Shown here: positions 17,736 through 25,121 of the stretch, in pieces | How positions within the stretch are numbered: position 1 is the first letter of the stretch | Layout: each line of letters opens with the position of its first letter | Assembly: GCA_028284765.1 (NCBI GenBank) | Contig: JANQRA010000011.1 | Location: 62,001-126,000 of the forward strand | Source of the DNA: Acidimicrobiia bacterium | GTDB taxonomy: Bacteria; Actinomycetota; Acidimicrobiia; Spongiisociales; ZC4RG35 | DNA: 64,000 nt | Direction of reading: 5' to 3' | Made by a program: the position numbers and the translations under genes | The notes under the pieces: generated by a model | Database searches by the model: none | What the model saw: the letters and a program-made list of their open reading frames with translations, nothing else | Told to the model about the DNA's origin: nothing

Positions 17736-18950
17736 TCAGGAGACGCCGAACAACTCGCCGGCGTGGCGTAGCCCCTTCTCGAGGGCGTCGATGTCAGACT
17801 CTTCGCTGTAGACGTAGAAGCTGGCTCTGGCGGTCGCTGCGACTCCCAGGCACTTCATGAGCGGTTTTGCGCAGTGATGTCCGGCACGGACTGACACACC
17901 GTTTTCGTCGAGGATCGTCGCCAGATCGTGGGCGTGGACACCTTCCATTGTCATCGAGATGACTCCGCCGCGGTCGGTGAGATCTTTGGGACCCTGGATT
18001 GAGAGTCCCGGCACATCCCCGAGCCGTTCCAGGGCGATGGCTGTCAGCTTCTTGTCGTGTTCGAGAACGGCTTCCATGCCAATGGAGTCCAAGTAGTCGA
18101 TTGCGGCATGCAGGCCCACGGCCTCGATGATCGATGGAGTTCCCGCTTCGAATCGATGAGGGATCGCAGCCCACGTTGATTCGTGGAGCGTCACGTTGGC
18201 AATCATCTCGCCGCCGCCCTCGAAGGGTTCGGTCTCTTCCAGGGCGTCCATACGTCCCCACAGCACACCGATACCGGTTGGCCCAAGCATCTTGTGGGCC
18301 GAGAAAGCCACAAAGTCGGCACCGAGATCTTGGACGTCGACTCCGGCATGGGGGACGAGTTGGGCTGCATCGACGACAACTCGTGCCCCGAATTCGTGGG
18401 ATCGTCGGGCGATGGTCTTTACGTCGGGCATGGTGCCCAGGACGTTGGACATGCCGGTTACTGCGACGATCTTGACCTCAGGGCCAATCTTGTCCTCGAA
18501 GCTCGCCATGTCGAGCCGGCCTTCGTCGTCAATGGCGACGTGGTCGAGGGTGGCGCCGGTCCGCTTGGCGACCATCTGCCATGGAACGAGGTTGGCGTGG
18601 TGCTCCATCTCGGTCGTCAGAATGACGTCGCCTTCCTGCAGGTGTTCGAGACCCCAGCCAAAAGCAACGGTGTTGATGGCTGTGGTCGTGCCTCGGGTGA
18701 ACACCACCTCGTCGTCGGATGCAGCGTTGATGAAAGTGGCGACTCGATGGCGCGCTGCTTCGAAGGCGTCCGTGGCGGCTACGGAGAGCTTGTAGGCGCC
18801 GCGGTGGACGTTGGCATATGAGGTCCTGGCAAACTGATCCATCGCCTCCAGGACCGGAATGGGTTTCTGTGACGACGCACCTGAATCGAGGAAATGGACA
18901 CCCGAGCCGAGAATCGGGAAGTCTTGCTTCAGGTGGGAGAGGTCGGTCAC
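17736..18950 (-). CDS. sufS: SufS, group II cysteine desulfurase
   Basis: 404 residues from GTG 18950. PLP-dependent class V aminotransferase fold. Motifs: FLDSGASSQKPIPVLEAMD at the N-terminus, FTRGTTTAINTVA, TEMEHHANLVPWQ, VDAAQLVPH, the PLP lysine in FSAHKMLGPTGIGVLWG, and the short SufS-type active-site loop VRAGHHCAKPLMKCLG with the persulfide cysteine. It takes sulfur from cysteine for Fe-S assembly. The start overlaps the stop of the second sufC by one base, so the two form one transcription unit. Confidence 0.95.
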   Translation of the reverse strand: MTDLSHLKQDFPILGSGVHFLDSGASSQKPIPVLEAMDQFARTSYANVHRGAYKLSVAATDAFEAARHRVATFINAASDDEVVFTRGTTTAINTVAFGWGLEHLQEGDVILTTEMEHHANLVPWQMVAKRTGATLDHVAIDDEGRLDMASFEDKIGPEVKIVAVTGMSNVLGTMPDVKTIARRSHEFGARVVVDAAQLVPHAGVDVQDLGADFVAFSAHKMLGPTGIGVLWGRMDALEETEPFEGGGEMIANVTLHESTWAAIPHRFEAGTPSIIEAVGLHAAIDYLDSIGMEAVLEHDKKLTAIALERLGDVPGLSIQGPKDLTDRGGVISMTMEGVHAHDLATILDENGVSVRAGHHCAKPLMKCLGVAATARASFYVYSEESDIDALEKGLRHAGELFGVS

Positions 18951-19726
18951 TACTGGTTCAACACCGCCCGGAAGGAATCGTATCCCTCTTCTTCGAGTTT
19001 CTTGGCGAGCTCAGGACCGCCGGACTCGATGATTCGACCGTCCATGAAGATGTGGACGTGGTCGGGGGTGAGGTAGTCGAGGAGTCGCTGGTAGTGGGTG
19101 ATGATCAGGAACCCACGCTCTGGGTTGGTCAGCTTGTTGACGCCGTCGGCGACCGTTCGGAGGGCGTCGATGTCGAGACCAGAGTCGGTCTCGTCCATGA
19201 TCGCCAGCTCCGGCTGAAGGACAGCCATCTGCAGCACCTCGTTGCGCTTCCGCTCGCCGCCGGAAAAGCCTTCGTTCAGGTATCGGTCAGCGAATGATGA
19301 CTCCATGCCGAGTTCCTTCATGGCATCCATGACCTTGAGCCGAAGTTCGAGGACAGTCAGGTCGGTCCCAGTCCGGTTGGAGAGAGCTTGGCGGAGGAAC
19401 TGGATCACGGAGACGCCTGGAATTGCTTCCGGGTGTTGGAAGGCGAGGAACATCCCGGCTGCACCACGATCGGTTGGTGGATCCTCCGTCACGTCTTCAC
19501 CGTTGAAGTGAACTGAGCCCTCTGTTACTTCGAAGACGGGGTTGCCCATGAGGACGCTGGCAAGGGTTGATTTGCCGGAGCCGTTGGGGCCCATAAGGGC
19601 GTGGATTTCTCCACGGTTCACGCTTAGTGAGACACCTTTGAGTATCTCTGTGTCTCCTGCTGAGGCGTGGAGGTTGTCGATTTGAAGAAGAGGTGAGTCG
19701 GTCACGGGTTCAATCGTAATTTCCAC
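18950..19726 (-). CDS. sufC: SufC paralogue (second copy)
   Basis: 258 residues from GTG 19726. SufC-type ABC ATPase with Walker A GPNGSGKSTLASVL, Q-loop LAFQHPEAIPGVSVIQFLRQAL, signature FSGGERKRNEVLQMAVL, Walker B AIMDETDSGLDID and IITHYQRLLDYLTPDHVHIF. It is as good a SufC as the copy at 9629-10429 but clearly diverged, so this is an old duplication or separate acquisition rather than a recent repeat. It is directly upstream of sufS. SufB is not in the window; each SufC may serve a different scaffold or growth condition. Confidence 0.93.
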   Translation of the reverse strand: MEITIEPVTDSPLLQIDNLHASAGDTEILKGVSLSVNRGEIHALMGPNGSGKSTLASVLMGNPVFEVTEGSVHFNGEDVTEDPPTDRGAAGMFLAFQHPEAIPGVSVIQFLRQALSNRTGTDLTVLELRLKVMDAMKELGMESSFADRYLNEGFSGGERKRNEVLQMAVLQPELAIMDETDSGLDIDALRTVADGVNKLTNPERGFLIITHYQRLLDYLTPDHVHIFMDGRIIESGGPELAKKLEEEGYDSFRAVLNQ

Positions 19727-19763
19727 TACGCCGGTAGGGAAAACTGATTACTCAGTTGGGCAA

Positions 19764-20337
19764 CTATGGACAAGACACTTTGGTGCCTCGAGGAAAAGAC
19801 ATCCAGATCGACAGCTGGATTCCTACCTGATCATTTGGATTCGATCCTTCTCTCAACTCGACGCGCATCGAGGCATCTCCTGGCTCGAGGCTCTTGCACA
19901 GTGAACCGTCTCCCTTGTGTGTCCACCCGTCCCCTACAGCCTCGGCGATAACTATCGCAACGAGTTCCTGGGAGTTGTCTTGGTCCAGGATCCGAAACTG
20001 ACGGGAAATGGAGGCGGTACCGCCAGTGATAAAGCCTGCTCCCTCCGCTCTATAGGTGACTTCGATTGTCTCCGTTCCTGGCGGTACGTAGCTCGCCATG
20101 GTTTCTGCACGAAGGGTTGGGAGGTATGTGGCGTCATAAGGGCAGCCGTAGCCAGCCAGGCAGCTCCCGACGGTCAACCAGGCGCCCGCGAGCAGGGCCG
20201 CAAGCAAGAGTGCAGCGACGAGCGCGCCCGACAGCTTGCGACTCCTGAAGCGCCTCGGATTTGGGCGAGTTTCCCCAGCCTTAGGAATCGTCCGTCTCGT
20301 CCGGTAGTGGACCGCGGCCTGCCAGGTGCTTGATCAC
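19764..20337 (-). CDS. Single-pass exported protein, reading frame disrupted near its N-terminus
   Basis: The open frame from TTG 20207 gives 147 residues, but the real gene probably starts at GTG 20337, which overlaps the YbaK stop as GTGA. That frame reads 18 codons (MIKHLAGRGPLPDETDDS) to a TAA at 20281-20283. Dropping one T joins it to KAGETRPNPRRFRSRK, a basic run before a hydrophobic helix (LSGALVAALLAALLAGAWLTV), giving about 190 residues. The C-terminal part has several cysteines and beta-rich character. The family is not recognised. The break may be a natural mutation, an assembly error, or a +1 frameshift at TCC-TAA-G. Confidence 0.6.
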
Positions 20338-20801
20338 GTGACCTCAGCCCAGATGGGTTTGGCCAGCCGGTCGAGGTCGGAGATCGAGATCGGGAACACG
20401 GTGGTCGGCGTCCCCGCCGCAGCCCAGACCGGATCGTTGCGTCTCAAGGCCGGGTCAGCGAATACCCGCACCGACGTTGCATGGCCAAATGGGGGAGTGC
20501 CGCCAGCCGCAAACCCGGTCGCATCCCTGACCTGATCCAAGCTGGCTCGGCCAGCCTTGGTTCCCCCGGCCGCCTCAGCTAGCGCGTTCGTGTCGAGTCT
20601 CAGGTCTCCTGGAACGAGTGCCACAACAGGCTCGCCATCGACGTCGAACACCAAAGACTTAACGATTGCTGCGACTTCACATCCGATGGCTCGGGCCGCG
20701 TCCTCAGCTGTCTTCGTTCCTTCAGGGAAGACGTGGACATCCGGCTCGAAGTCGACGTCTTCGAAGAGCCGTCGACTGGCGTCTGGGATGTCAGCCACCA
20801 C
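20334..20801 (-). CDS. ybaK: YbaK/EbsC-type aminoacyl-tRNA deacylase
   Basis: 155 residues. YbaK/ProX-like editing domain: VHVFPEGTKTAEDAARAIGCEVAAIVKSLVFDVDGEPVVALVPGD, with the conserved Lys in IVKSL that is essential in the family, and AGGTKAGRASLDQV and GFAAGGTPPFGHA with the G-x-x-P-F-G motif. It hydrolyses mischarged tRNAs such as Cys-tRNA(Pro) in trans in the cytosol. It overlaps the upstream oxidoreductase gene by 11 bases and the downstream gene by four, so it is in the middle of a minus-strand operon. Confidence 0.9.
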   Translation of the reverse strand: MVADIPDASRRLFEDVDFEPDVHVFPEGTKTAEDAARAIGCEVAAIVKSLVFDVDGEPVVALVPGDLRLDTNALAEAAGGTKAGRASLDQVRDATGFAAGGTPPFGHATSVRVFADPALRRNDPVWAAAGTPTTVFPISISDLDRLAKPIWAEVT

Positions 20802-21702
20802 GCACCAGGTTGACCGTTTCCTTCATTCCATCGAGGTCGTCGAGGTCGATCCACTGCACGTAGATGCGCTCAACGCCGGCTTCTTCCAAGCCAGCGACTT
20901 GATCGGCAACCTCTTCTTTGGTCCCGATCAGGAATCCTCTTTCGCGCCAGGCGGATTCCATCTCGTCGGGGGATTGGTCCCGGCTCGAAGCAGCGGCTCC
21001 CAGTTTCGCCTTGAAGTCGGACTCGTCGTCGCCGACAAGAGCTGGACCCATGACGGTTGCCTCCACCTGACGATCACCAGCCGCTTCGCGCATGACATTG
21101 ATTCGCCGCGATGCCGCATCAGGGGTGGTGGTGAAGAAGTTGTACTCATCGGCCCGGGTCCCGGCCAACGTCGGAGTTCGCTTCTCGCCTGAGCCACCAA
21201 TCACCAGGCGAATGTCGATCGGTTTCGGTTTCACGTCTGCGTTGAGCGAGTAGTGCTCACCTTCGAACTGTCCGTGCCCGTCGCCGAAAGCAGCGTCCAG
21301 GTAGTCGAGGGACTCCTCGAAACGAGACCACCTCTCGGGCCAGTCAGGGAAGGGAAGTCCTAGCTTCTCGTGTTCCAGCTCCATCCACCCAGTCCCGACA
21401 CCCAGGTCCAGCCGTCCTCCGGACATCTGGTCGATGGTTGTTGCGTTCTTTGCGATGACGGCTGGATGCCTGAAGGTGATAGGTGAGACCAGTACGCAGA
21501 GTCTGATGTCTGAGGTGTCTCTAGCCAGACCTGCCAACACTGCGAAGGCATCGGTGGCGTCGGGTGTCGGGTCACCGCCTGAGAGGAAGTGGTCGCAGCG
21601 GGCAAACGAGTACAAACCCTCGGCCTCGCTCCAAAGTGCAGCTTCGAGTTGTTGGTCGTACGTGCCACCGAGGTGGGGTTCGGTCATGAGAGAGAACTTC
21701 AT
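20791..21702 (-). CDS. F420-dependent LLM-class oxidoreductase (first)
   Basis: 303 residues. Luciferase-like TIM-barrel flavin/F420 oxidoreductase. Signs are LYSFARCDHFLSGGDPTPDATDAFAVLAGLA, CVLVSPITFRHPAVIAKNATTIDQMSGGRLDLGVGTGWMELEHEKLGLPFP, and IRLVIGGSGEKRTPTLAGTRADEYNFF. The pattern matches the TIGR03560-like F420-dependent subgroup. The substrate is unknown. It is 14 bases from a paralogue upstream, about 40% alike by eye, and overlaps ybaK by 11 bases. Confidence 0.85.
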   Translation of the reverse strand: MKFSLMTEPHLGGTYDQQLEAALWSEAEGLYSFARCDHFLSGGDPTPDATDAFAVLAGLARDTSDIRLCVLVSPITFRHPAVIAKNATTIDQMSGGRLDLGVGTGWMELEHEKLGLPFPDWPERWSRFEESLDYLDAAFGDGHGQFEGEHYSLNADVKPKPIDIRLVIGGSGEKRTPTLAGTRADEYNFFTTTPDAASRRINVMREAAGDRQVEATVMGPALVGDDESDFKAKLGAAASSRDQSPDEMESAWRERGFLIGTKEEVADQVAGLEEAGVERIYVQWIDLDDLDGMKETVNLVRGG

Positions 21703-21716
21703 GACCGTGACCCTAA

Positions 21717-22628
21717 CTACCCGCGGTACGCCCCCAGGATTGACTCGAAGGCGTCAGGTCCTGCAGCGAAGATCTGCATGTAGAAGAGCTCACAACCCGC
21801 ATCTTCCAACGCTCCCATCATCTCCGCGGGCTTGTCGCCGTATCCGTGGGGATAACCCCGCTCCTCAAACGTCTTCTCGACCTGCTCCGGCTCTTGGTCA
21901 ACCATCCCTGCGAATTCCTGCAGTAGGTCTTGATAATCCTCTTTGGATTGGGCAGCCAGCGCCGGTGATGCCGAGGTCCACATGATCTCGTCGGGGTCGC
22001 GTCCGGCTGCTTCGGCCTCATCGCGCGTCAACTGGCGAATCTCTGAATACTCAGCGGGCGGGCGGGCATAGAGGTTGTACTCGTCGCCGTACAGCGCCAC
22101 TATCCGACGTGCCTTGGGCTTGCCGGCACCGCCTCCCATCAGACGAAGGTTCTTGGGATGGGGGTGGGGATCGAAGTCGGCCAGCTTGTAGTGCTTGCCG
22201 TCGAAGGGATGCGCGCCCGGTGTGATCGCTGCCCGAAGGTAGGCCATCGCTTCCTCGTACATCTCCATGCGTGTCTTGAGGTTGGGGTACGGGATCCCGA
22301 AATTCTCGAACTCCTCGTCCATCCACCCAGCCCCGAGCCCGAGGATCATCCGGCCGTTGGACATCTCGTCGATCGTCACGCCCATCTTGTAGAGGACAGC
22401 CGGGTGGCGAAAGGTCACCGGCGACACAAGCGAAGCGAGTGTCAGGCTGTCCGTCTCACGGGCGAGACCGGCAAGTTGGGCGAGGTTGTCCCAGGCCGGA
22501 GTGGTGCCGTCACCGCGTGCCATGTAGTGGTCGGGGAGGGCGAAAGCATCGATGCCGGCGGACTCGGCCCACTTGGCCGCCGCCAACACTTCGTCATACG
22601 TTCCTCTGGTCTGCAGGCCGAACTTCAT
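21717..22628 (-). CDS. F420-dependent LLM-class oxidoreductase (second)
   Basis: 303 residues, paralogue of the next gene downstream. Same signs: ALPDHYMARGDGTTPAWDNLAQLAGLARETDSLTLASLVSPVTFRHPAVLYKMGVTIDEMSNGRMILGLGAGWMDEEFENFGIPYP and LRLMGGGAGKPKARRIVALYGDEYNLY. Cytosolic, expected to use reduced F420 or flavin. It overlaps the upstream TetR gene by four bases, so the regulator, both oxidoreductases and ybaK form one transcription unit, and the TetR protein may control it. Confidence 0.85.
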   Translation of the reverse strand: MKFGLQTRGTYDEVLAAAKWAESAGIDAFALPDHYMARGDGTTPAWDNLAQLAGLARETDSLTLASLVSPVTFRHPAVLYKMGVTIDEMSNGRMILGLGAGWMDEEFENFGIPYPNLKTRMEMYEEAMAYLRAAITPGAHPFDGKHYKLADFDPHPHPKNLRLMGGGAGKPKARRIVALYGDEYNLYARPPAEYSEIRQLTRDEAEAAGRDPDEIMWTSASPALAAQSKEDYQDLLQEFAGMVDQEPEQVEKTFEERGYPHGYGDKPAEMMGALEDAGCELFYMQIFAAGPDAFESILGAYRG

Positions 22629-23188
22629 GACACACCCGTCAGTGCGTCAGTGAGAAGACCTCGGGCATGAACTGCCACATCGAAGTCAGGGTCCATCACC
22701 CTGTGTAGGGCTATTCCGTTCAGGGCGCTGACCAAAGTCTCGGCCCTCCTTTGCGTCTCGGCTTCGGCCATTTCGGGATGCTCTCTTCCAATTGCTGACG
22801 AGAAACGGCTGACACGACCCTGGTGGTGTCGCATCACCCGTCCCTTGAATTCTGCGTTGTCCCCGACACCGGACAGCGCAAGTCTTATGTAGACCCTTGC
22901 CAGATCGCCTTGGGTGGTGATGAACGCGATGTAGGCCTCGACCAATTCGGCAAGGGTGTCGGTGCCCTGATGATCCGGGTCGGGGTCGACTGCGTCGATC
23001 GCCTGACGAACGACTGCGAGCACCGCTTCCTCTTTGGAGTCGAAGAGGTTGTAGAAGCTGCCTGGGAGGATTCCCGCCTCGTCGCAGATGGCCTTGATGG
23101 TGGTTCCGTCGAGCCCGGCCGCCGCCACTCGTGATCGTGTGGCTTCGAGAATCTTGTCTCTTGTCTCAAGCCCGGCTTTGTAGCGCAT
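22625..23188 (-). CDS. TetR-family transcriptional regulator
   Basis: 187 residues if it starts at ATG 23188 (MRYKAGLETRDKILEATRS); the longer frame to 23248 runs through a palindromic operator-like site and is rejected. The N-terminal helix-turn-helix has GLDGTTIKAICDEAGILPGSFYNLFDSKEEAVLAV, the TetR signature at residues about 25-60. The C-terminal ligand domain is all-helical. It is divergent from the acyl-CoA dehydrogenase gene with two inverted-repeat sites in between, as expected of an autoregulated fatty-acid or acyl-CoA-responsive repressor; the ligand is an inference. Confidence 0.88.
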   Translation of the reverse strand: MRYKAGLETRDKILEATRSRVAAAGLDGTTIKAICDEAGILPGSFYNLFDSKEEAVLAVVRQAIDAVDPDPDHQGTDTLAELVEAYIAFITTQGDLARVYIRLALSGVGDNAEFKGRVMRHHQGRVSRFSSAIGREHPEMAEAETQRRAETLVSALNGIALHRVMDPDFDVAVHARGLLTDALTGVS

Positions 23189-23223
23189 TGGCGGGCACGG
23201 TAGCCGCGCGCCTTTCTTTCGGC

Positions 23224-23249
23224 TGTGAGTCTCAAATACGAGACTCACA
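23224..23249. promoter_or_regulatory. Palindromic operator upstream of the TetR gene
   Basis: Perfect 10-base inverted repeat TGTGAGTCTC (23224-23233) and GAGACTCACA (23240-23249) with the spacer AAATAC. It lies 36 bases upstream of the TetR start at 23188, the usual position of an autorepression site. The length and spacing fit a TetR dimer. Confidence 0.65.
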
Positions 23250-23272
23250 ACCTGAGGAATGGTCTCGGCGTT

Positions 23273-23315
23273 GATATTGAGTGATGATTCAAATTAGAGT
23301 CAATACTCAAATATC
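23273..23315. promoter_or_regulatory. Second operator-like site and promoter of the acyl-CoA dehydrogenase
   Basis: Nested inverted repeats: outer GATATTGAGT (23273-23282) with ACTCAAATATC (23305-23315, one extra A), inner GATTC (23286-23290) with GAGTC (23297-23301) and spacer AAATTA, which resembles the TC-AAATAC-GAG core of the first operator. A possible promoter, TTGATA (23271-23276) and TTAGAG (23294-23299) 17 bases apart, lies in the same stretch. The likely reading is that the TetR protein covers the promoter of 23331-25121. Confidence 0.5.
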
Positions 23316-23330
23316 AGAGGTCAGGGCGAA

Positions 23331-25121
23331 ATGAGTCATTACAAGTCGAATCTCCGGGACATCGAATTCAATCTGTTCGAGTTCCACAAAGTGCAGGACT
23401 ACTCAACCAAGGCATACGAAGGCATGGATGAGAACACCATGCGAGACATCCTCTCCGAGATCGAAAGGCTCGCTAGGGAGGAATACTCAGCGGCCTACGA
23501 GGACCAGGACCGGATCCCACTGAAGCTCGTCGACGGAGAAGTGGAACTTCCGGAGTCGGTCAAAGCCGCCGGACGTGCCTTCATGGAAGGGGGATGGGAC
23601 CGGCTCGGTCTCCCAGCGGAGCTCGGTGGCATCGAGGCTCCGCCGTCGCTGGTTTGGGGTGTGTCAGAGATGCTTCTCGCCGCCAACACCACCGTTCAGT
23701 TCTATACCGGAGGCTCGCTCTTCGCTCGCGTGCTGTTCGAAGAAGGAACCGAAGAGCAGCAAGAGTTGGCCAAGACGTGGGTCGAGGCTGGTTGGGGAGG
23801 GACGATGGTCCTCACCGAGCCCGACGCAGGCTCCGACGTCGGCGCTGGCACCACCAAGGCCTACGACCAGGGTGATGGAAGCTGGCACATCGAAGGTGTC
23901 AAGAGGTTCATCACCAGCGGTGAGCACGACATGACGGAGAACATCGTTCACCTCGTTCTCGCACGTCCCGAGGGTGCCGGACCCGGCACCAAGGGTCTGT
24001 CTCTCTTCGTCGTCCCCAAGTACATGGTGAATGACGATGGGAGTCTCGGTCCACGGAATGGTGTGTTTGCCACCAACGTCGAGAAGAAGATGGGTCTGAA
24101 GGGCTCGACTACATGTGAGTTGACGTTCGGGGCCGATGAGCCCGCAGTTGGCTATCTGGTGGGCGACAAACACGATGGCATCCGCCAGATGTTCCGGGTG
24201 ATCGAATACGCCCGCATGCTCATCGGCACCAAAGCAATGGGAACTCTGTCGACCGGCTATCTGAATGCCCTCGAGTACGCCCAGGAGCGCAAGCAAGGGG
24301 CTGACCTCACCCAGGCGACCGACAAGACGGCGCCCAGAGTCGAGATCATCAGGCATCCGGACGTTCGTCGAATGCTCATGACCCAGAAGGCGCACGCCGA
24401 AGGGATGAGGGCACTCGTGCTCTACACCGCCTGGGTTCAAGACCAGGCCAGGATGCACCCCGAGGATGACAACTGGGAGCGCCTGAACGATCTCCTGCTC
24501 CCATTGGTCAAGGGCTATTCATCAGAGAAGGCGTTTGAGCTGCTGTCAATGTCGCTGCAGGTCTTTGGAGGTGCCGGCTACACCCAGGACTTCCCGATGG
24601 AGCAGTACATGCGGGATGCTCGGATCGACACGATCTATGAGGGAACCACGGGGATCCAGGCGTTGGATCTCTTCTTCAGGAAGATCTCTCGTGACCAGGG
24701 GGCGACCCTCGCCAGCCTGGCCGCTCAGATCGTCGAGTTCATCAAAGGTGGCGAAGACGCCGATGTGCTGGCTGATGAACGGGTTCTCCTCGGTGAGATG
24801 TTGGACGACACCCAGGCACACCTCGGATCGATGGTGGAGCATCTGCTGGCCTCAATTGGCGGTCAACCGGACGAGATCTACAAGGTGGGTCTGCAGACCA
24901 GCCATCTCCTGGAGTCGATGGCCGAAACGGTGATTGCATGGTTGATGCTCCGTCAGGCAGAGATCGTTGCCCCCAAGGTCGACGAAGACCCCTTCTATCT
25001 CGGGAAGCTCGAGTCTGCTCGGTGGTTCGTGCGTCATGCGGCACCCAAGGCGGCTCTTCGTCGAGCAACAGCCGAGGCTGAAGACGGGCGCCTCATGGAG
25101 ATGCCGGTCGGAGCCTTCTAG
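23331..25121 (+). CDS. Long-chain-type acyl-CoA dehydrogenase
   Basis: 596 residues from ATG 23331. Four acyl-CoA dehydrogenase parts in order: N-terminal extension (MSHYKSNLRDIEFNLFE), N-terminal helical domain, middle FAD domain with MVLTEPDAGSDVGAGTTKA and FITSGEHDMTENIVHLVLARPEG, C-terminal domain with FGGAGYTQDFPMEQYMRDARIDTIYEGTTGIQALDL where the Glu of YEGTT is the expected base (about residue 436), and a further helical C-terminal extension. It oxidises acyl-CoA to enoyl-CoA in beta-oxidation, passing electrons to ETF. The extended size fits the FadE5-like group. Likely controlled by the divergent TetR gene. Confidence 0.93.
   Translation: MSHYKSNLRDIEFNLFEFHKVQDYSTKAYEGMDENTMRDILSEIERLAREEYSAAYEDQDRIPLKLVDGEVELPESVKAAGRAFMEGGWDRLGLPAELGGIEAPPSLVWGVSEMLLAANTTVQFYTGGSLFARVLFEEGTEEQQELAKTWVEAGWGGTMVLTEPDAGSDVGAGTTKAYDQGDGSWHIEGVKRFITSGEHDMTENIVHLVLARPEGAGPGTKGLSLFVVPKYMVNDDGSLGPRNGVFATNVEKKMGLKGSTTCELTFGADEPAVGYLVGDKHDGIRQMFRVIEYARMLIGTKAMGTLSTGYLNALEYAQERKQGADLTQATDKTAPRVEIIRHPDVRRMLMTQKAHAEGMRALVLYTAWVQDQARMHPEDDNWERLNDLLLPLVKGYSSEKAFELLSMSLQVFGGAGYTQDFPMEQYMRDARIDTIYEGTTGIQALDLFFRKISRDQGATLASLAAQIVEFIKGGEDADVLADERVLLGEMLDDTQAHLGSMVEHLLASIGGQPDEIYKVGLQTSHLLESMAETVIAWLMLRQAEIVAPKVDEDPFYLGKLESARWFVRHAAPKAALRRATAEAEDGRLMEMPVGAF

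Noticed and set aside
23664-24458. 264-codon minus-strand ORF inside the acyl-CoA dehydrogenase gene
   Set aside because: Complete overlap with a conserved enzyme in the opposite strand; high-GC shadow frame.
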